Assembly (NCBI RefSeq): GCF_022637455.1
Contig: NZ_CP093341.1
Location: 2,976,001-3,040,000 of the forward strand
Direction of reading: 5' to 3'
Source of the DNA: Lysobacter sp. S4-A87
GTDB taxonomy: Bacteria; Pseudomonadota; Gammaproteobacteria; Xanthomonadales; Xanthomonadaceae
Length of the DNA stretch: 64,000 nucleotides
Below, in pieces: positions 29,590 to 38,679 of this stretch. The notes under the pieces are model-generated. The model did not search any database and was not told the DNA's origin. It saw only the letters and a program-made list of their open reading frames with translations. The stretch's first letter is position 1, and each line of letters starts with the position of its first letter. The translations under genes and the position numbers were made by a program.

Positions 29590-29886
29590 TCATAAGCAGA
29601 TAGTTACGGCCTTGCAGTGCAATCCACCGGCTGCTTGACTTCCCCCCGGAACTCCTCCGCCGACCCCAACCATTCCTCGTGAGACAGATACGCCACTCGA
29701 ATTGCCTGTAACTTGGAACTCACCCATTAAACCCTCGGCATGGCTATAAATTCGCTTCAATGACAGGCCCATCTCCCCTGCGCTGGCGAAGTCCAACTCG
29801 GCCTCAACCTTGTTGCCGGTAGAACGCCCCACGGGATTTCCGCTGCAATCATTGGGATCGACCCTGATTGCCTCGCCACGCTTGGA
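29590..29886 (-). pseudogene. RHS/DUF6531-type protein remnant
   Basis: The frame is open from a stop at 29887 and has no good start; a GTG lies at 29832. It reads AIRVDPNDCSGNPV, then STGNKVEAELDFASAGEMGL and SLKRIYSH. This matches the N-terminal boundary of the repeat region in RHS-family toxins (NP...TGNK...D...L...R.Y). The rest of an RHS protein (usually over 1000 residues) is missing, and the frame ends in an unrelated glycine-rich tail. It is probably a scar of a lost polymorphic-toxin gene. The 185 nt to the left edge of the next gene hold nothing I can name. Confidence 0.55.
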
Positions 29887-30071
29887 TTAAACCAGTTTCC
29901 CAGACGCGCCGGCCTGCGCGGCTCCGTCATGGGGTGTCACCCGCATGGTAGAAACTCGCATGGAGGGGCGACAAGGGGCGGGACGTTACAGCCGGCTCCG
30001 ACGAATTGGTATGAGAATGGTCTTATGTGCAGACGGGAATTGCTCTCTAGCTGTGATCGCCGCCGGGACGT

Positions 30072-33000
30072 CTACGAAGAGACCCAGATACTTCCGCCTG
30101 TCAGCTTCAGCAGCGACTTGAACAGTCCCTCGCCCCAGTCGAGCACGCCCGGGACCTGGACGATCGCCAGGCAGACCGCGAGGATCACGAACGGGAACGC
30201 GGTGTAGTTGAAGAGCGTGGCGGAGAACTCCATCTTCGCCGAGCGGTTGCACAAGATGCTGCTCATGACTTCGTTGCGCTCGAAGGACATCGCCGTGAAT
30301 CCGGCAAAGAATCCAACGACAACCAGCAGGCCCAGGTTGAACAGCACAAGGGTGTTTCCTCCCGATACGGGATACAGATAGACGAATGCCGCCACTGCCA
30401 GGCTGCAGAAGGCACTGCTGAACGTTGCCCAGCGGGTCTGCGAAATCTCGCTGGCCAACAGCAGGTACACCGCGACCCGGGCATCTCCTTCGCGATCCGG
30501 CTTGTCCAGTTCGGCGATGCGCGCTGCCAGCGCCTGCCACTTCGACCGACCGAGCAGCTGCAAAGCCTCCTCTCCGGCATCCTTCAGGCGCGCCGAGGCG
30601 GGAGTGGCAGCAAAGCGGACGCGAAGCGCGTCGCCCTTTGGCCACAGGGCCACAGTGCTCCTGTCGGCTTGGGACGGCGCCGGCCTGTCGCCCGTGCCCT
30701 TCGGAGCGGGATCCGGCGGGGCTACGGCTGGTGGTTGCGTCATCGCCTGCCGCAGGATCTCGGAGATGCGCAGCGCGCGCTGTTGAAGCCGGACCGCATT
30801 GGCAAAGAAGCTCAACGCGACGAAGCTGAGCGAAGTGGCAGCGATCGCGGCGACGATGGCCGCCGTCCTGCCGAAGATGGTCAACTTCCACGGATAGACG
30901 GTGACCAGGCACAGCGCCAACAGCAGCGCTCCGATGGCCATGATGGCCGACCTTGGCACGATGCTGATGTGGAAGATCGCCTTGTAGTTCCGGCCGAAGT
31001 CCGTGTCGTGACCGAGACCAAGCCCTTTCACCAGGACATACCGATTGCGTCCCGATGCACTACGCGCGACGCAGATGGCGTTGTCGGTGTACACGATGGC
31101 GAGGATCGATATCACCATGGCCACGCCGAGTGCCATCCCATGGTCGGTGTTGTAGGCCAGGCGCGCCATCGCCGCGTACTCCTGCGGATCGCCGCGCAAT
31201 ACCAGTGCGATCCACCAGCCCGCCACGATGGCCAGCAAACCTACCGCCACAATCAAGACGGAGTGGCGACCTGTCTTCATCCTGATCTGGCGCAACATTG
31301 TCAATCCACTGTGCACAGGCGGGCTGTTCATCGCGTGAGTGCCGGCCTGGTAGGCGACTGCCCAGCAAAATATGGGCAGGACGAAAAGCGCAAGCGTGAA
31401 GGTGCTGCGGCCACCGCCAAGGAACGCCGCCAACGCCAGCTCGACCAGGCCGAGAACCAGTCCAAGCGCAGACGGGTTGATGGCCGGGTCGCTCGACCTC
31501 ATGGCGCGGCGAACCTTCACGCAGAACCAGCGCGAGGCGCCGCGTGGCGCGGGTACACGCCCCAGCAGGGATTGCATCGAGGGGCTGGCCAGCATCAGCG
31601 TCACGATTGCGATGATGGTGAGCAGGGGCACGGCGAGTACCTTTCTCTGTACTTCCCACGGGGCGGGGCAGTTGGTCGGAACCATGCTCTTGCGACCAAC
31701 CACGTAGAGGATCGGGCCAATGTCGCAGGGGTCGCGCTGGACCGGATCATAGTCGTCGATTCGCCGGACAGCACGACGCAGCATGGCCTGGTAATCGGTG
31801 GAGGCCATCGACACTTCGACCACCTGCTCGGACTGGTCGTACGTGGTCACCCGGTGGGATGCCACCAGGACGGCGCCACGCGTTGCGTGGATGTAATCCG
31901 GCGACACCATGAGCGCATCCGCCTCCAGGTCGACCAGCTGGGACTGGGGGACGCCCTCGCGCAACAAGTCGAAGAGGAACAGTCGGTCCCTCACGTCTGT
32001 CGCGACGACGATGATCAGGCTCGGACTCACGGCTGCCAGGGACCGGATCGCCTTGCGCAGTTCAATCTCCGTACCGGCCGCGGTCAGTCGCGACTGGAGG
32101 CTGTCGGGAAGCTCACTGCCACTGCCGTTGCCGTCGTCCAGTGACAAATGCTTCTCGCTCGGAATCATTGTCGCCAGCCCGCGCCCCCCCTCCTTGGCCT
32201 CCTTTCGCAACCCGACACGGACGTCGGCGATGTTCGACGGAAATGAAACCAGGATCGCGTTCCTGCAGAGATCTTCGCGCCCGGTAGACGGTCCCGCTGG
32301 CGCCAGGTCCGGATCAGGGCATACCTCGTGACCAAAGACCGAGGTTTCGCTGAAGATGGCAACGCCGTGCCATCGGTCGGCCCTGATCCGTCTGGCGAAA
32401 TCCCATAGCGCCGTCAGCTTCTTCTCGTCGTCGGTCGCCAGCGAATGGAGTTCCGGTGCCGGCGCGTTCTTGGCGTGGTTTCCCGGAAACCACTCGATCT
32501 TTGCGTTCGATGCAACGGTCGCAGACGTGGACACGGCGCAGATCTGCGGCAGGCCCAGCGTGTTCGCCCTCAGGTTGATCTGGGCGACGGAGTCCACGGA
32601 GCCGGAGAAGTTCGGTCCGAGCAGGAGCAGTTGGCCGGCAGGGGATGTGCATTCCCGAAGCGTTGCCCTGCGGGCCAGGACGCGGGCCGGTGTGTCGTCC
32701 GCCTGATCAGTCGCTTCAGCTTCGGGAGCACCGGTGGCAGGTGCGCCGGCCGCGGCGTCCGTGGGCGACGAAGGTGCCTGCGCAGGCTTGCCCTCGTGAC
32801 AGAGGTCGAGTCGCTTTCCCGGCTCCTTCTGTGTCTGCCGGGATATCTCGCCCATTGCCGACAGGGTCGTGTTGCGGGGCAGGCCGTAGGTCGTGGTTTC
32901 CGGAACCAGGTAGAGGGCGCGCAGTCGTGGTGCATTCTTGCTGGCCCGGGACATCGCGGACCGCCACTCGTCCCTGCGAAAGATCATCACCCCGAACCTG

Positions 33001-33443
33001 CAGTCGTCGGTGAGACGGTTGCGGATGCCGGATCCGTCCTCGCCCTGGCTCAGGACGCCCTCCCATGGGAAAACGTAGCGATCGAGCGCGTATCCGGAAT
33101 CCAGCATTCCCTGGATCATGGCGACGATGCTCAGATCGTAGGCGCGGCGATGGCGCGGCACGCGCGGGTCGGGAACCGCGGCCAGCGCCAGCGACACGTC
33201 GGATACCGCGTCGAAGTGCGATGCAACGCCTTGTTCGGGCTCGATTTGCCGGAATACAGGCTTGGCTTCGGCCTTGCTTGCCTGGGACGTGGTGGTGCCG
33301 CTTTCCTGCGTTCTGTCTACTTTCGAGGCGCCGACATCACCCGGTGCGATCGATGCGGCAACGATGAGCGCGAGCGCCATCCATCCCTGCCGACGGATAA
33401 GGTGGTCTGTAATGGGTGGCGAGATCGCCCTCAGCCATCGCAT
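30072..33443 (-). CDS. Large polytopic membrane protein with extracytoplasmic sensor-like domain
   Basis: The protein has 1123 residues from the ATG at 33443; the longer frame upstream is only the shadow of the next gene. It has one membrane segment or signal (WMALALIVAASIAPG, near 21-36), a large soluble region of about 40-600, and about ten membrane helices between 600 and 1110, with a basic or Pro/Ala-rich cytoplasmic loop around 870-970. Parts of the soluble region (LLLLGPNFSGSVDSV, WHGVAIFSETSVFGHEV, LFLFDLLREGVPQSQLV) look like a type-1 periplasmic-binding fold; this is inference. I recognise no named family. Its start overlaps the lipoprotein hydrolase stop by 13 nt, so it is the last gene of a coupled four-gene operon. 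It could be a membrane sensor or the membrane-damaging part of a conflict system. Confidence 0.7.
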   Translation of the reverse strand: MRWLRAISPPITDHLIRRQGWMALALIVAASIAPGDVGASKVDRTQESGTTTSQASKAEAKPVFRQIEPEQGVASHFDAVSDVSLALAAVPDPRVPRHRRAYDLSIVAMIQGMLDSGYALDRYVFPWEGVLSQGEDGSGIRNRLTDDCRFGVMIFRRDEWRSAMSRASKNAPRLRALYLVPETTTYGLPRNTTLSAMGEISRQTQKEPGKRLDLCHEGKPAQAPSSPTDAAAGAPATGAPEAEATDQADDTPARVLARRATLRECTSPAGQLLLLGPNFSGSVDSVAQINLRANTLGLPQICAVSTSATVASNAKIEWFPGNHAKNAPAPELHSLATDDEKKLTALWDFARRIRADRWHGVAIFSETSVFGHEVCPDPDLAPAGPSTGREDLCRNAILVSFPSNIADVRVGLRKEAKEGGRGLATMIPSEKHLSLDDGNGSGSELPDSLQSRLTAAGTEIELRKAIRSLAAVSPSLIIVVATDVRDRLFLFDLLREGVPQSQLVDLEADALMVSPDYIHATRGAVLVASHRVTTYDQSEQVVEVSMASTDYQAMLRRAVRRIDDYDPVQRDPCDIGPILYVVGRKSMVPTNCPAPWEVQRKVLAVPLLTIIAIVTLMLASPSMQSLLGRVPAPRGASRWFCVKVRRAMRSSDPAINPSALGLVLGLVELALAAFLGGGRSTFTLALFVLPIFCWAVAYQAGTHAMNSPPVHSGLTMLRQIRMKTGRHSVLIVAVGLLAIVAGWWIALVLRGDPQEYAAMARLAYNTDHGMALGVAMVISILAIVYTDNAICVARSASGRNRYVLVKGLGLGHDTDFGRNYKAIFHISIVPRSAIMAIGALLLALCLVTVYPWKLTIFGRTAAIVAAIAATSLSFVALSFFANAVRLQQRALRISEILRQAMTQPPAVAPPDPAPKGTGDRPAPSQADRSTVALWPKGDALRVRFAATPASARLKDAGEEALQLLGRSKWQALAARIAELDKPDREGDARVAVYLLLASEISQTRWATFSSAFCSLAVAAFVYLYPVSGGNTLVLFNLGLLVVVGFFAGFTAMSFERNEVMSSILCNRSAKMEFSATLFNYTAFPFVILAVCLAIVQVPGVLDWGEGLFKSLLKLTGGSIWVSS

Positions 33444-34738
33444 CCGGGCACTTCCCGCCACGACTGCACCGCGACGAACCGGTAGAGGAACTGACTGAAC
33501 CGGTCGCCCCAGATGCCGTTGTGGGCATCGATGATCCCAGGGTCGACGCTGACCACGTAGAACGGGTTGCGGCGCTGACCGTCGGTCTGCATCGTCGGTC
33601 GGCGGCTCAGCGCGAGCTCTCCGAGCGACCAGGCATCCGTGGTTCCGGCCTGGTAGGCCTGCCAGGCGCAACCGTATTCGGAGTAGGTGGATAGCCGCAG
33701 CAGGGCCTGTGTATCGGTTCCTGCGGCGGTGGTCAGGTTGAGGTCGTGGGTCTGGAACAGGGTGTAGTGACCCAGCGCCGTCCGGTTCTCGCGACGCTGC
33801 TCGTCCGACGTATGGCTCTGGAACAGCGTGCCCAGCGTCCGCCCGACCGGGAATGCCCTGCCGGTCGCCGTATCGTTCCTCGAGGTGAACACGGCCAGGA
33901 TGGGCCGCTGGGAATCCGGATGGGTCATCCCGGCAGCGCGGCGATTCAAGGCGTGGAAGCGCGCAGCCTCGAACGCTGGGTTCACCAGGACGATCAGGTC
34001 GGCGGCGTTGCGCGCCATGCTTCCCCGATTGAGGTACCACGTATCGCGCATGAGCTGCTGCTGGATCGCGGTGTAGATGAGCGCGCCGCCGAAACTGTGG
34101 CCGACGATGATCATTCGACCCAGATCGTTTCCGCCCTCGATCTTCTTCAGCTCGGCGAGGACTTCCATCGCGCCATCGGAGCCGACCCGCTGGGCCCGGT
34201 CCTTCCTCGTCCAGAAGGACAGCTCCTTGAAAGGCTCGACGGAGGCAGACAAGCCGCGCCAGCCGAGGAACACGCCCACCACCTGCCGATCGGCGCAGGA
34301 GTGGCCTGCGCACGCCTTCTCATCTTCGACGGCAATGCGCTGGAGCAGCCTGCCGAAGTCGACCACGTTCGAATCGGACGCCGCAGCGTTGTGCTTCCAG
34401 CCATGCGCGAACACGACGATCAGCAGCGGGTGCGCATCCGCTTCCGCGCGGACACGGGCCATCAGCGCGTTCTTCAGTTCCGGATGCCTGAGTTGCCCCT
34501 GGTCGTCGAACTCGACGAATCCCAGACCGACCGGATGGCGCGAAGCGGGAAGGCCCGGGCTGGAAGCAGGCGGCAGGCGTTGCCAGACATCGCTGTCGCA
34601 TGCGGCTGAGGCCAAATCGCAAGGTTCACCGGTAGGCGCCATCCGCGTCCGGTACGCAGCATTGGGGGCACACCCGCAGATCACGACCGCCGCGAGCAGG
34701 AACATGCTTGCGTACCCGGCGCGCCTGAAGCGGGTCAT
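33431..34738 (-). CDS. Lipoprotein alpha/beta hydrolase
   Basis: The protein has 435 residues. A lipoprotein signal (SMFLLAAVVICGC, lipid Cys about 23) anchors it to a membrane facing the periplasm. The hydrolase core has LLIVVFAHGWKHNA (oxyanion strand), the nucleophile elbow GRMIIVGHSFGGAL with S215, and a late His in DPGIIDAHNGIWG. It is probably an esterase or lipase. The start overlaps the DUF2235 stop by 4 nt and its end overlaps the membrane-protein start by 13 nt, so it acts in the same process as its neighbours. The substrate is unknown. Confidence 0.82.
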   Translation of the reverse strand: MTRFRRAGYASMFLLAAVVICGCAPNAAYRTRMAPTGEPCDLASAACDSDVWQRLPPASSPGLPASRHPVGLGFVEFDDQGQLRHPELKNALMARVRAEADAHPLLIVVFAHGWKHNAAASDSNVVDFGRLLQRIAVEDEKACAGHSCADRQVVGVFLGWRGLSASVEPFKELSFWTRKDRAQRVGSDGAMEVLAELKKIEGGNDLGRMIIVGHSFGGALIYTAIQQQLMRDTWYLNRGSMARNAADLIVLVNPAFEAARFHALNRRAAGMTHPDSQRPILAVFTSRNDTATGRAFPVGRTLGTLFQSHTSDEQRRENRTALGHYTLFQTHDLNLTTAAGTDTQALLRLSTYSEYGCAWQAYQAGTTDAWSLGELALSRRPTMQTDGQRRNPFYVVSVDPGIIDAHNGIWGDRFSQFLYRFVAVQSWREVPGCDG

Positions 34739-35907
34739 GGCGGCGACACCACCGGTGTAGGAGCCGAAGTCGGCACAGCGGCCATGCCGGGGCAGAGCGC
34801 TTGCTCGGAGCGATCGACCCGGATGTTCGCCGGAAGGTTCGTTGCTCGATAGTGCAGCTCAGGCGACGCCTGGCGCTCCAACACGCCTGGATGAACCCAG
34901 GGACCGTCGGGGATGAAGCGGCGCCTGGCAAGATTGAAGCGAAGCCGCCTGCGGAAGCCCTGTCGCGGATCACGGAACCACTTCGGGACGATCTCCGCCA
35001 ACCACCATGCGCCGCGCAGCGAGCGGTGCATCGGCGCCAGCGGGTCGGGTGCCACCGGCTCCCCCGGCTGCGTCGTCTGCGGAAGCCAGCGAAGCTGCGC
35101 CAGGGGTTCCAGCTGCAGTCCAGCCGAGCGCGCGTGGCAGACCATCCAACGCAGCGCCAGTTGCGCCAGTCCTGCCTCCGGCTCCGGATAGGAACCGCCG
35201 ATGTCGGAATGCACCCCGGCGAACCAGGTTTGCCTGACATCCTGGTTGGTGGCCGAGTCGTTCCACAGGTTGGTGCGGAAGAACGCGCGACGTTCATCGA
35301 TCGCCACCGCATGTCTGACAATGGCGACGCTGGGGTTGTCGCGCGTATAGGGCAGCACTTTCGGGTTCCACACCCATCCAACCGAGCTGACCGTGTCCCA
35401 CAGTCCCAGGAAATGCACCGGGCACGCTTGCGAGAACGTGTCGCGGAACCCGTGGACCACCGATGATCTGTTCTCTTTCTTGAAAATGTCGACCGCATAC
35501 GGAACCAGGTCGTGCAGTTCCGGCCGCAGCAAACCCACCTTGTGCAGCATCCCGGCCAGCGCACGCGCGGCGTAGGCGCCGCGACTGAAGCCGAAGATGT
35601 ACACGCGGTCGCCTGGCCGGTAGTTCCTCTGCAGGAAGCCGTAAGCTTCGGCCAGCGTGGTGGCGAGCCCATAGCCGAACGCAAGCCCCATCACGCGCGT
35701 GATCCATTTGCTTGCGCGCGTCCACGCGCCTTGCGCGCTGAACGTTCCCACGCCCGGGTCGTAGTAGGCCACCTGCACACGGGGATCGTGATCGAGCATG
35801 GCGTAGATCTTCACCACATTGGTGTTGGCACTGCCATAGGCGTTGCCGGTGCCGTCGAGGCAGACCACCAGGTTGCGACTGCCGATGTCGTGCAGTTCCG
35901 GATTCAT
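34735..35907 (-). CDS. DUF2235 alpha/beta hydrolase (Tle1-like phospholipase fold)
   Basis: The protein has 390 residues from the ATG at 35907; a GTG at 35934 would add nine. DUF2235 is shown by NLVVCLDGTGNAYGSANTNV, VAYYDPGVGTF, the nucleophile elbow YIFGFSRGAYAARALAGML (S108), FLGLWDTVSSVGW and AGVHSDIGGSYPE (late Asp/His region). This domain occurs in type VI secretion phospholipase effectors such as Tle1, and in other conflict loci. No signal peptide is seen, and no VgrG, PAAR or immunity gene is nearby, so a T6SS role is not supported here. It follows the protease-nuclease gene by 64 nt. Confidence 0.87.
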   Translation of the reverse strand: MNPELHDIGSRNLVVCLDGTGNAYGSANTNVVKIYAMLDHDPRVQVAYYDPGVGTFSAQGAWTRASKWITRVMGLAFGYGLATTLAEAYGFLQRNYRPGDRVYIFGFSRGAYAARALAGMLHKVGLLRPELHDLVPYAVDIFKKENRSSVVHGFRDTFSQACPVHFLGLWDTVSSVGWVWNPKVLPYTRDNPSVAIVRHAVAIDERRAFFRTNLWNDSATNQDVRQTWFAGVHSDIGGSYPEPEAGLAQLALRWMVCHARSAGLQLEPLAQLRWLPQTTQPGEPVAPDPLAPMHRSLRGAWWLAEIVPKWFRDPRQGFRRRLRFNLARRRFIPDGPWVHPGVLERQASPELHYRATNLPANIRVDRSEQALCPGMAAVPTSAPTPVVSPP

Positions 35908-35971
35908 GGCGCTGGCTCGCGGGCTGGGTTGCACATAGTCAGGTGGCCCGGTCAGGAAGTCATTGGTCTCG

Positions 35972-38203
35972 CTATCGCAGGACGATGTCGTTCAACGACG
36001 TGATGCTCACGCCCTTGTCGTCGCGCAGGCTCTCGTTCGCGCCGCCGCGGCGCAGGACGTCGGCGGCCAGGATCGAGTCGTCGAACTGGACACCGGTCTT
36101 CTTCGTGATGTCGCCCACGGGGACCTGGTGAATCTCGTACTCGCTCATGTCCATCCGTTCGAAGCCCAGTCGCTCGATCGCCTCGGTCTGGTCGAAGATG
36201 AAGGCGTAGGCCAGCGGCTCGGAGCCGTCATCCTTGTTCGACACGCACATCACGATCTTCCAGAACTTCATCGGTACCTTGATGAGGTTGTCGTCGTCGT
36301 ACCCGTGCCTGGGATCGCGAAGCCCGAGGACGGGCCCGGCGAATACGCACAGGCGACCGTCGAGCGCCTTGGCTTCGCGCTGGATATGCTCTTCGAACTT
36401 GCCCCAGATGCCGTGCTCTCCGGACTGATTGAAGGCCTGGCTCTGCGGCGTGCAGTTGGTCCAGTGATAGGTGTCGGAATTGGCGAACTCGGCTTCCTTG
36501 GCCGTGCTGCCCCAACACGCGTCCTCGCGCCGGACGATATGCCCGCGATCGATCTTGGTGGCCGGGCGATAGAAGTCGACGTCCTCGATCTGCAAGCCAG
36601 GCACCTGCAGCGCCACGCGCGGATCCAGGCGCCAGTTCTCGCCGCCGTATTCCTTCCGGGGCTTGGTGCGTTTCCTCGCAGCAGGGCTGTAATCGACGTT
36701 GCTGGCCGCCCAGATCAGGAGTCGCCGGGGTTCGTGCATGACCAGTGAGTAGTGGTAGTACTTCAGCACCCAGGGGCTGCCGTTCTTCTTCTTGAGGGCC
36801 TTGGCCTCCAGTGCCTGGGTCAGTTGCGGTGCCGGGATCCTCCATCCGCGCAGGAACGTGGCGTCGTAGCCGAGCGCGTCGCGCGACCCGTAGTCCTCAT
36901 CGAAGCGCAGCTTCTTCTCGAAGAATTCCGTCGCCGCGATGCCTGCGCTTGCCGATGGTGCCGCCGCTGCAGCGGGCGTGGCCGCGACGGTAGGCTCCAC
37001 GGTTGCGATCCGGACGGCCGCCGCCGCGGCATGTCCATCGCCAACGTAGATGGTCACCGGCCCTGAAAACTGGAAGGTTTGGCTGGCCATGGGATTGCCC
37101 CCGGGCGACGCGAGTGATTCGGATTGGATCAGCGGACTGTTCGTGGCGACCAGGCTCAGTGTGTCGAAGGTGCTTTCGATGATCCTTTGCAGAATCGTGG
37201 ACTGCTCCGTTCCATCGACGCGCTGCTGCTTGAAGGACTCCACCATGGCGCTGACGCGCACGCCTTCGTTTGCGATCCAGATGAGGTCCTTGTCGTCGAC
37301 TTCGGCGCTGGTCGGAACGATCTCGCCATTGCGCTTGACCAGCTTGCCGTCCTGCATCTGCGGGACGCCGCAATGGTGCAGGCCGATCACTTCCCACCAC
37401 TGGCTGAACACCGGGGATCCGCTCGATCCTTCCAGTGTGTCGGTTTCGTACAGCAGGAAGCCGTCGTCGCGCAGGTCCAGCAGGAGGTTGTTGACGGTGG
37501 CGTACTGCTTGGGTCGTCCTTCCGGGTGCTGGATGATGTTGACGGGGCCGCCTTTCTCTATCTTGCCCTTCGCCCCGATCAGGGGCAGGAACTGGAACTG
37601 ATCGAGCGACGCTTCCGTCAACGACTTCGCCTTGACACCCACGAGGGCGTAGTCGAGTTCGCGGCAACTGATGAAGAACCGATCCGGGTCGAGTTCGAAT
37701 ATGAGGCCCGACCGCACCCCCTGTTCGATCCGTTCGAACAGGAACTGCGCGCCACAGTGGGATGCGTCGCTGGGTTTCTGGAAGACGTGGAAGTTGGTCA
37801 GGATCACGTCCTTGGCGATCAGGAAGCCGGTGGCAAACCCCTTCGGTTCGATTCCGTTGCCGCCCAGCGATACCAGCCTGGCAACGGGACGGCCGGCCTT
37901 GAGTGCCTGCTCATTCGGCGGAAGGTCGGCGAAGTCGAGGGTCGCCCCGACTTGCCGCTCCGCGGCAATCCTTACGCCTCGGTACGCAGCGCTTTCAAAC
38001 ACCTGCCGCAATCGCTGGCGTTCCTCGAACCGCGTCTTCTGCACTGGCGTGCTGACTGCGACGGTCGGCCGCGGCACGGAACCATCGATGTTCCGCATGG
38101 CCGATTCGAGCGGCCGTTTCGCAACGGCAAAGTTTTCCCAGCGGCCGTAAGCGTCCGTCCAGAGTCCACGACGCTTGGACATGACTTCCCTGACGCGATC
38201 CAT
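35972..38203 (-). CDS. Trypsin-like protease fused to a DRGH (NucA-type) nuclease
   Basis: The protein has 743 residues in two catalytic parts. Residues 100-330 are a trypsin-fold protease with H139 (ILTNFHVF), D184 (RELDYALVGV) and S261 (LEGSSGSPVF). An alanine-rich linker (390-425) follows. Residues 430-743 are a beta-beta-alpha-metal DNA/RNA non-specific endonuclease with KIDRGHIVRRED (H555), TNCTPQ (N583) and QAFNQSGEHGIWGKFEEHI. No signal peptide is present, so it would act in the cytoplasm unless secreted. A protease that could cleave and free a nuclease, first in an operon with two hydrolases and a membrane protein, suggests an abortive or self-targeting response. Both active sites look complete. 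Confidence 0.85.
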   Translation of the reverse strand: MDRVREVMSKRRGLWTDAYGRWENFAVAKRPLESAMRNIDGSVPRPTVAVSTPVQKTRFEERQRLRQVFESAAYRGVRIAAERQVGATLDFADLPPNEQALKAGRPVARLVSLGGNGIEPKGFATGFLIAKDVILTNFHVFQKPSDASHCGAQFLFERIEQGVRSGLIFELDPDRFFISCRELDYALVGVKAKSLTEASLDQFQFLPLIGAKGKIEKGGPVNIIQHPEGRPKQYATVNNLLLDLRDDGFLLYETDTLEGSSGSPVFSQWWEVIGLHHCGVPQMQDGKLVKRNGEIVPTSAEVDDKDLIWIANEGVRVSAMVESFKQQRVDGTEQSTILQRIIESTFDTLSLVATNSPLIQSESLASPGGNPMASQTFQFSGPVTIYVGDGHAAAAAVRIATVEPTVAATPAAAAAPSASAGIAATEFFEKKLRFDEDYGSRDALGYDATFLRGWRIPAPQLTQALEAKALKKKNGSPWVLKYYHYSLVMHEPRRLLIWAASNVDYSPAARKRTKPRKEYGGENWRLDPRVALQVPGLQIEDVDFYRPATKIDRGHIVRREDACWGSTAKEAEFANSDTYHWTNCTPQSQAFNQSGEHGIWGKFEEHIQREAKALDGRLCVFAGPVLGLRDPRHGYDDDNLIKVPMKFWKIVMCVSNKDDGSEPLAYAFIFDQTEAIERLGFERMDMSEYEIHQVPVGDITKKTGVQFDDSILAADVLRRGGANESLRDDKGVSITSLNDIVLR

Positions 38204-38679
38204 GACAGCCTCCCTTGAGGTACTGCGAGTTCAGACCATGAACTCGCGGATCCACTCTCTGAACACGTCGCGGGAAGATTCGCGCGGTCACCTGATCGAG
38301 CAGTGGAACGCTAAGCGGCACTGCCGCAATGCGTCGCAAGCCCCTTGCCGCGGGCTGGCGCGGCAAGTGGGCAGCGAAACCCGTCAACATCGCGACAGAC
38401 TGGATGCCCGGTTAGGCGCCCTTGCCCAGGGGCAGGCGGCTACCCACCCGCGGCAGGCACATCCGGCCGAGGACCCGTTCACTGGATCGTGCATACTTGT
38501 AAGTGATTGGTGCAAAAGGAATTCCGCATTGCAGCAAGCCATTTCCCGAAACGCTGGGTAGAGTTCCACCATCCGTCCCGGGACCCCCTTCGACCTATGA
38601 ATCGGCTGGCCGACATCCCCAGTGATGTTTTTTTATGCGTCCGGAGTGGTAGCGCTAACTTTTTTTCTGGAAGGTCTGC
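38204..38679. other. Divergent spacer between the accessory operon and xylB
   Basis: These 476 nt hold no frame I can support. A 128-codon plus-strand frame at 38175-38561 lacks a ribosome site and reads as low-quality sequence. The right end carries the xyl-box at 38647-38660 and the GGAAGG ribosome site of xylB. The promoter of the protease-nuclease operon must lie in the left part but could not be identified. Confidence 0.6.
38647..38660. promoter_or_regulatory. xyl-box (XylR operator) upstream of xylB
   Basis: TGGTAGCGCTAACT matches 13 of 14 positions of the TGGTAGCGCTAACA box that I recall for Xanthomonas XylR regulons. It sits 20 nt before the xylB start, close enough for a repressor to block transcription. 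The regulator gene lies at 43206-44282. Confidence 0.75.

Noticed and set aside
33444-34313. N-terminal extension of the large membrane protein to 1413 residues
   Set aside because: The extra part is the lipoprotein-hydrolase gene read in another frame; the ATG at 33443 directly precedes the membrane segment.
34735-35907. DUF2235 gene as a type VI secretion effector
   Set aside because: No VgrG, PAAR, Hcp or cognate immunity gene is seen in the window, so only the fold, not the secretion route, is supported.
38175-38561. 128-codon plus-strand frame in the spacer before xylB
   Set aside because: It has no ribosome site, no family resemblance and low-complexity polar composition; it also overlaps the protease-nuclease start.
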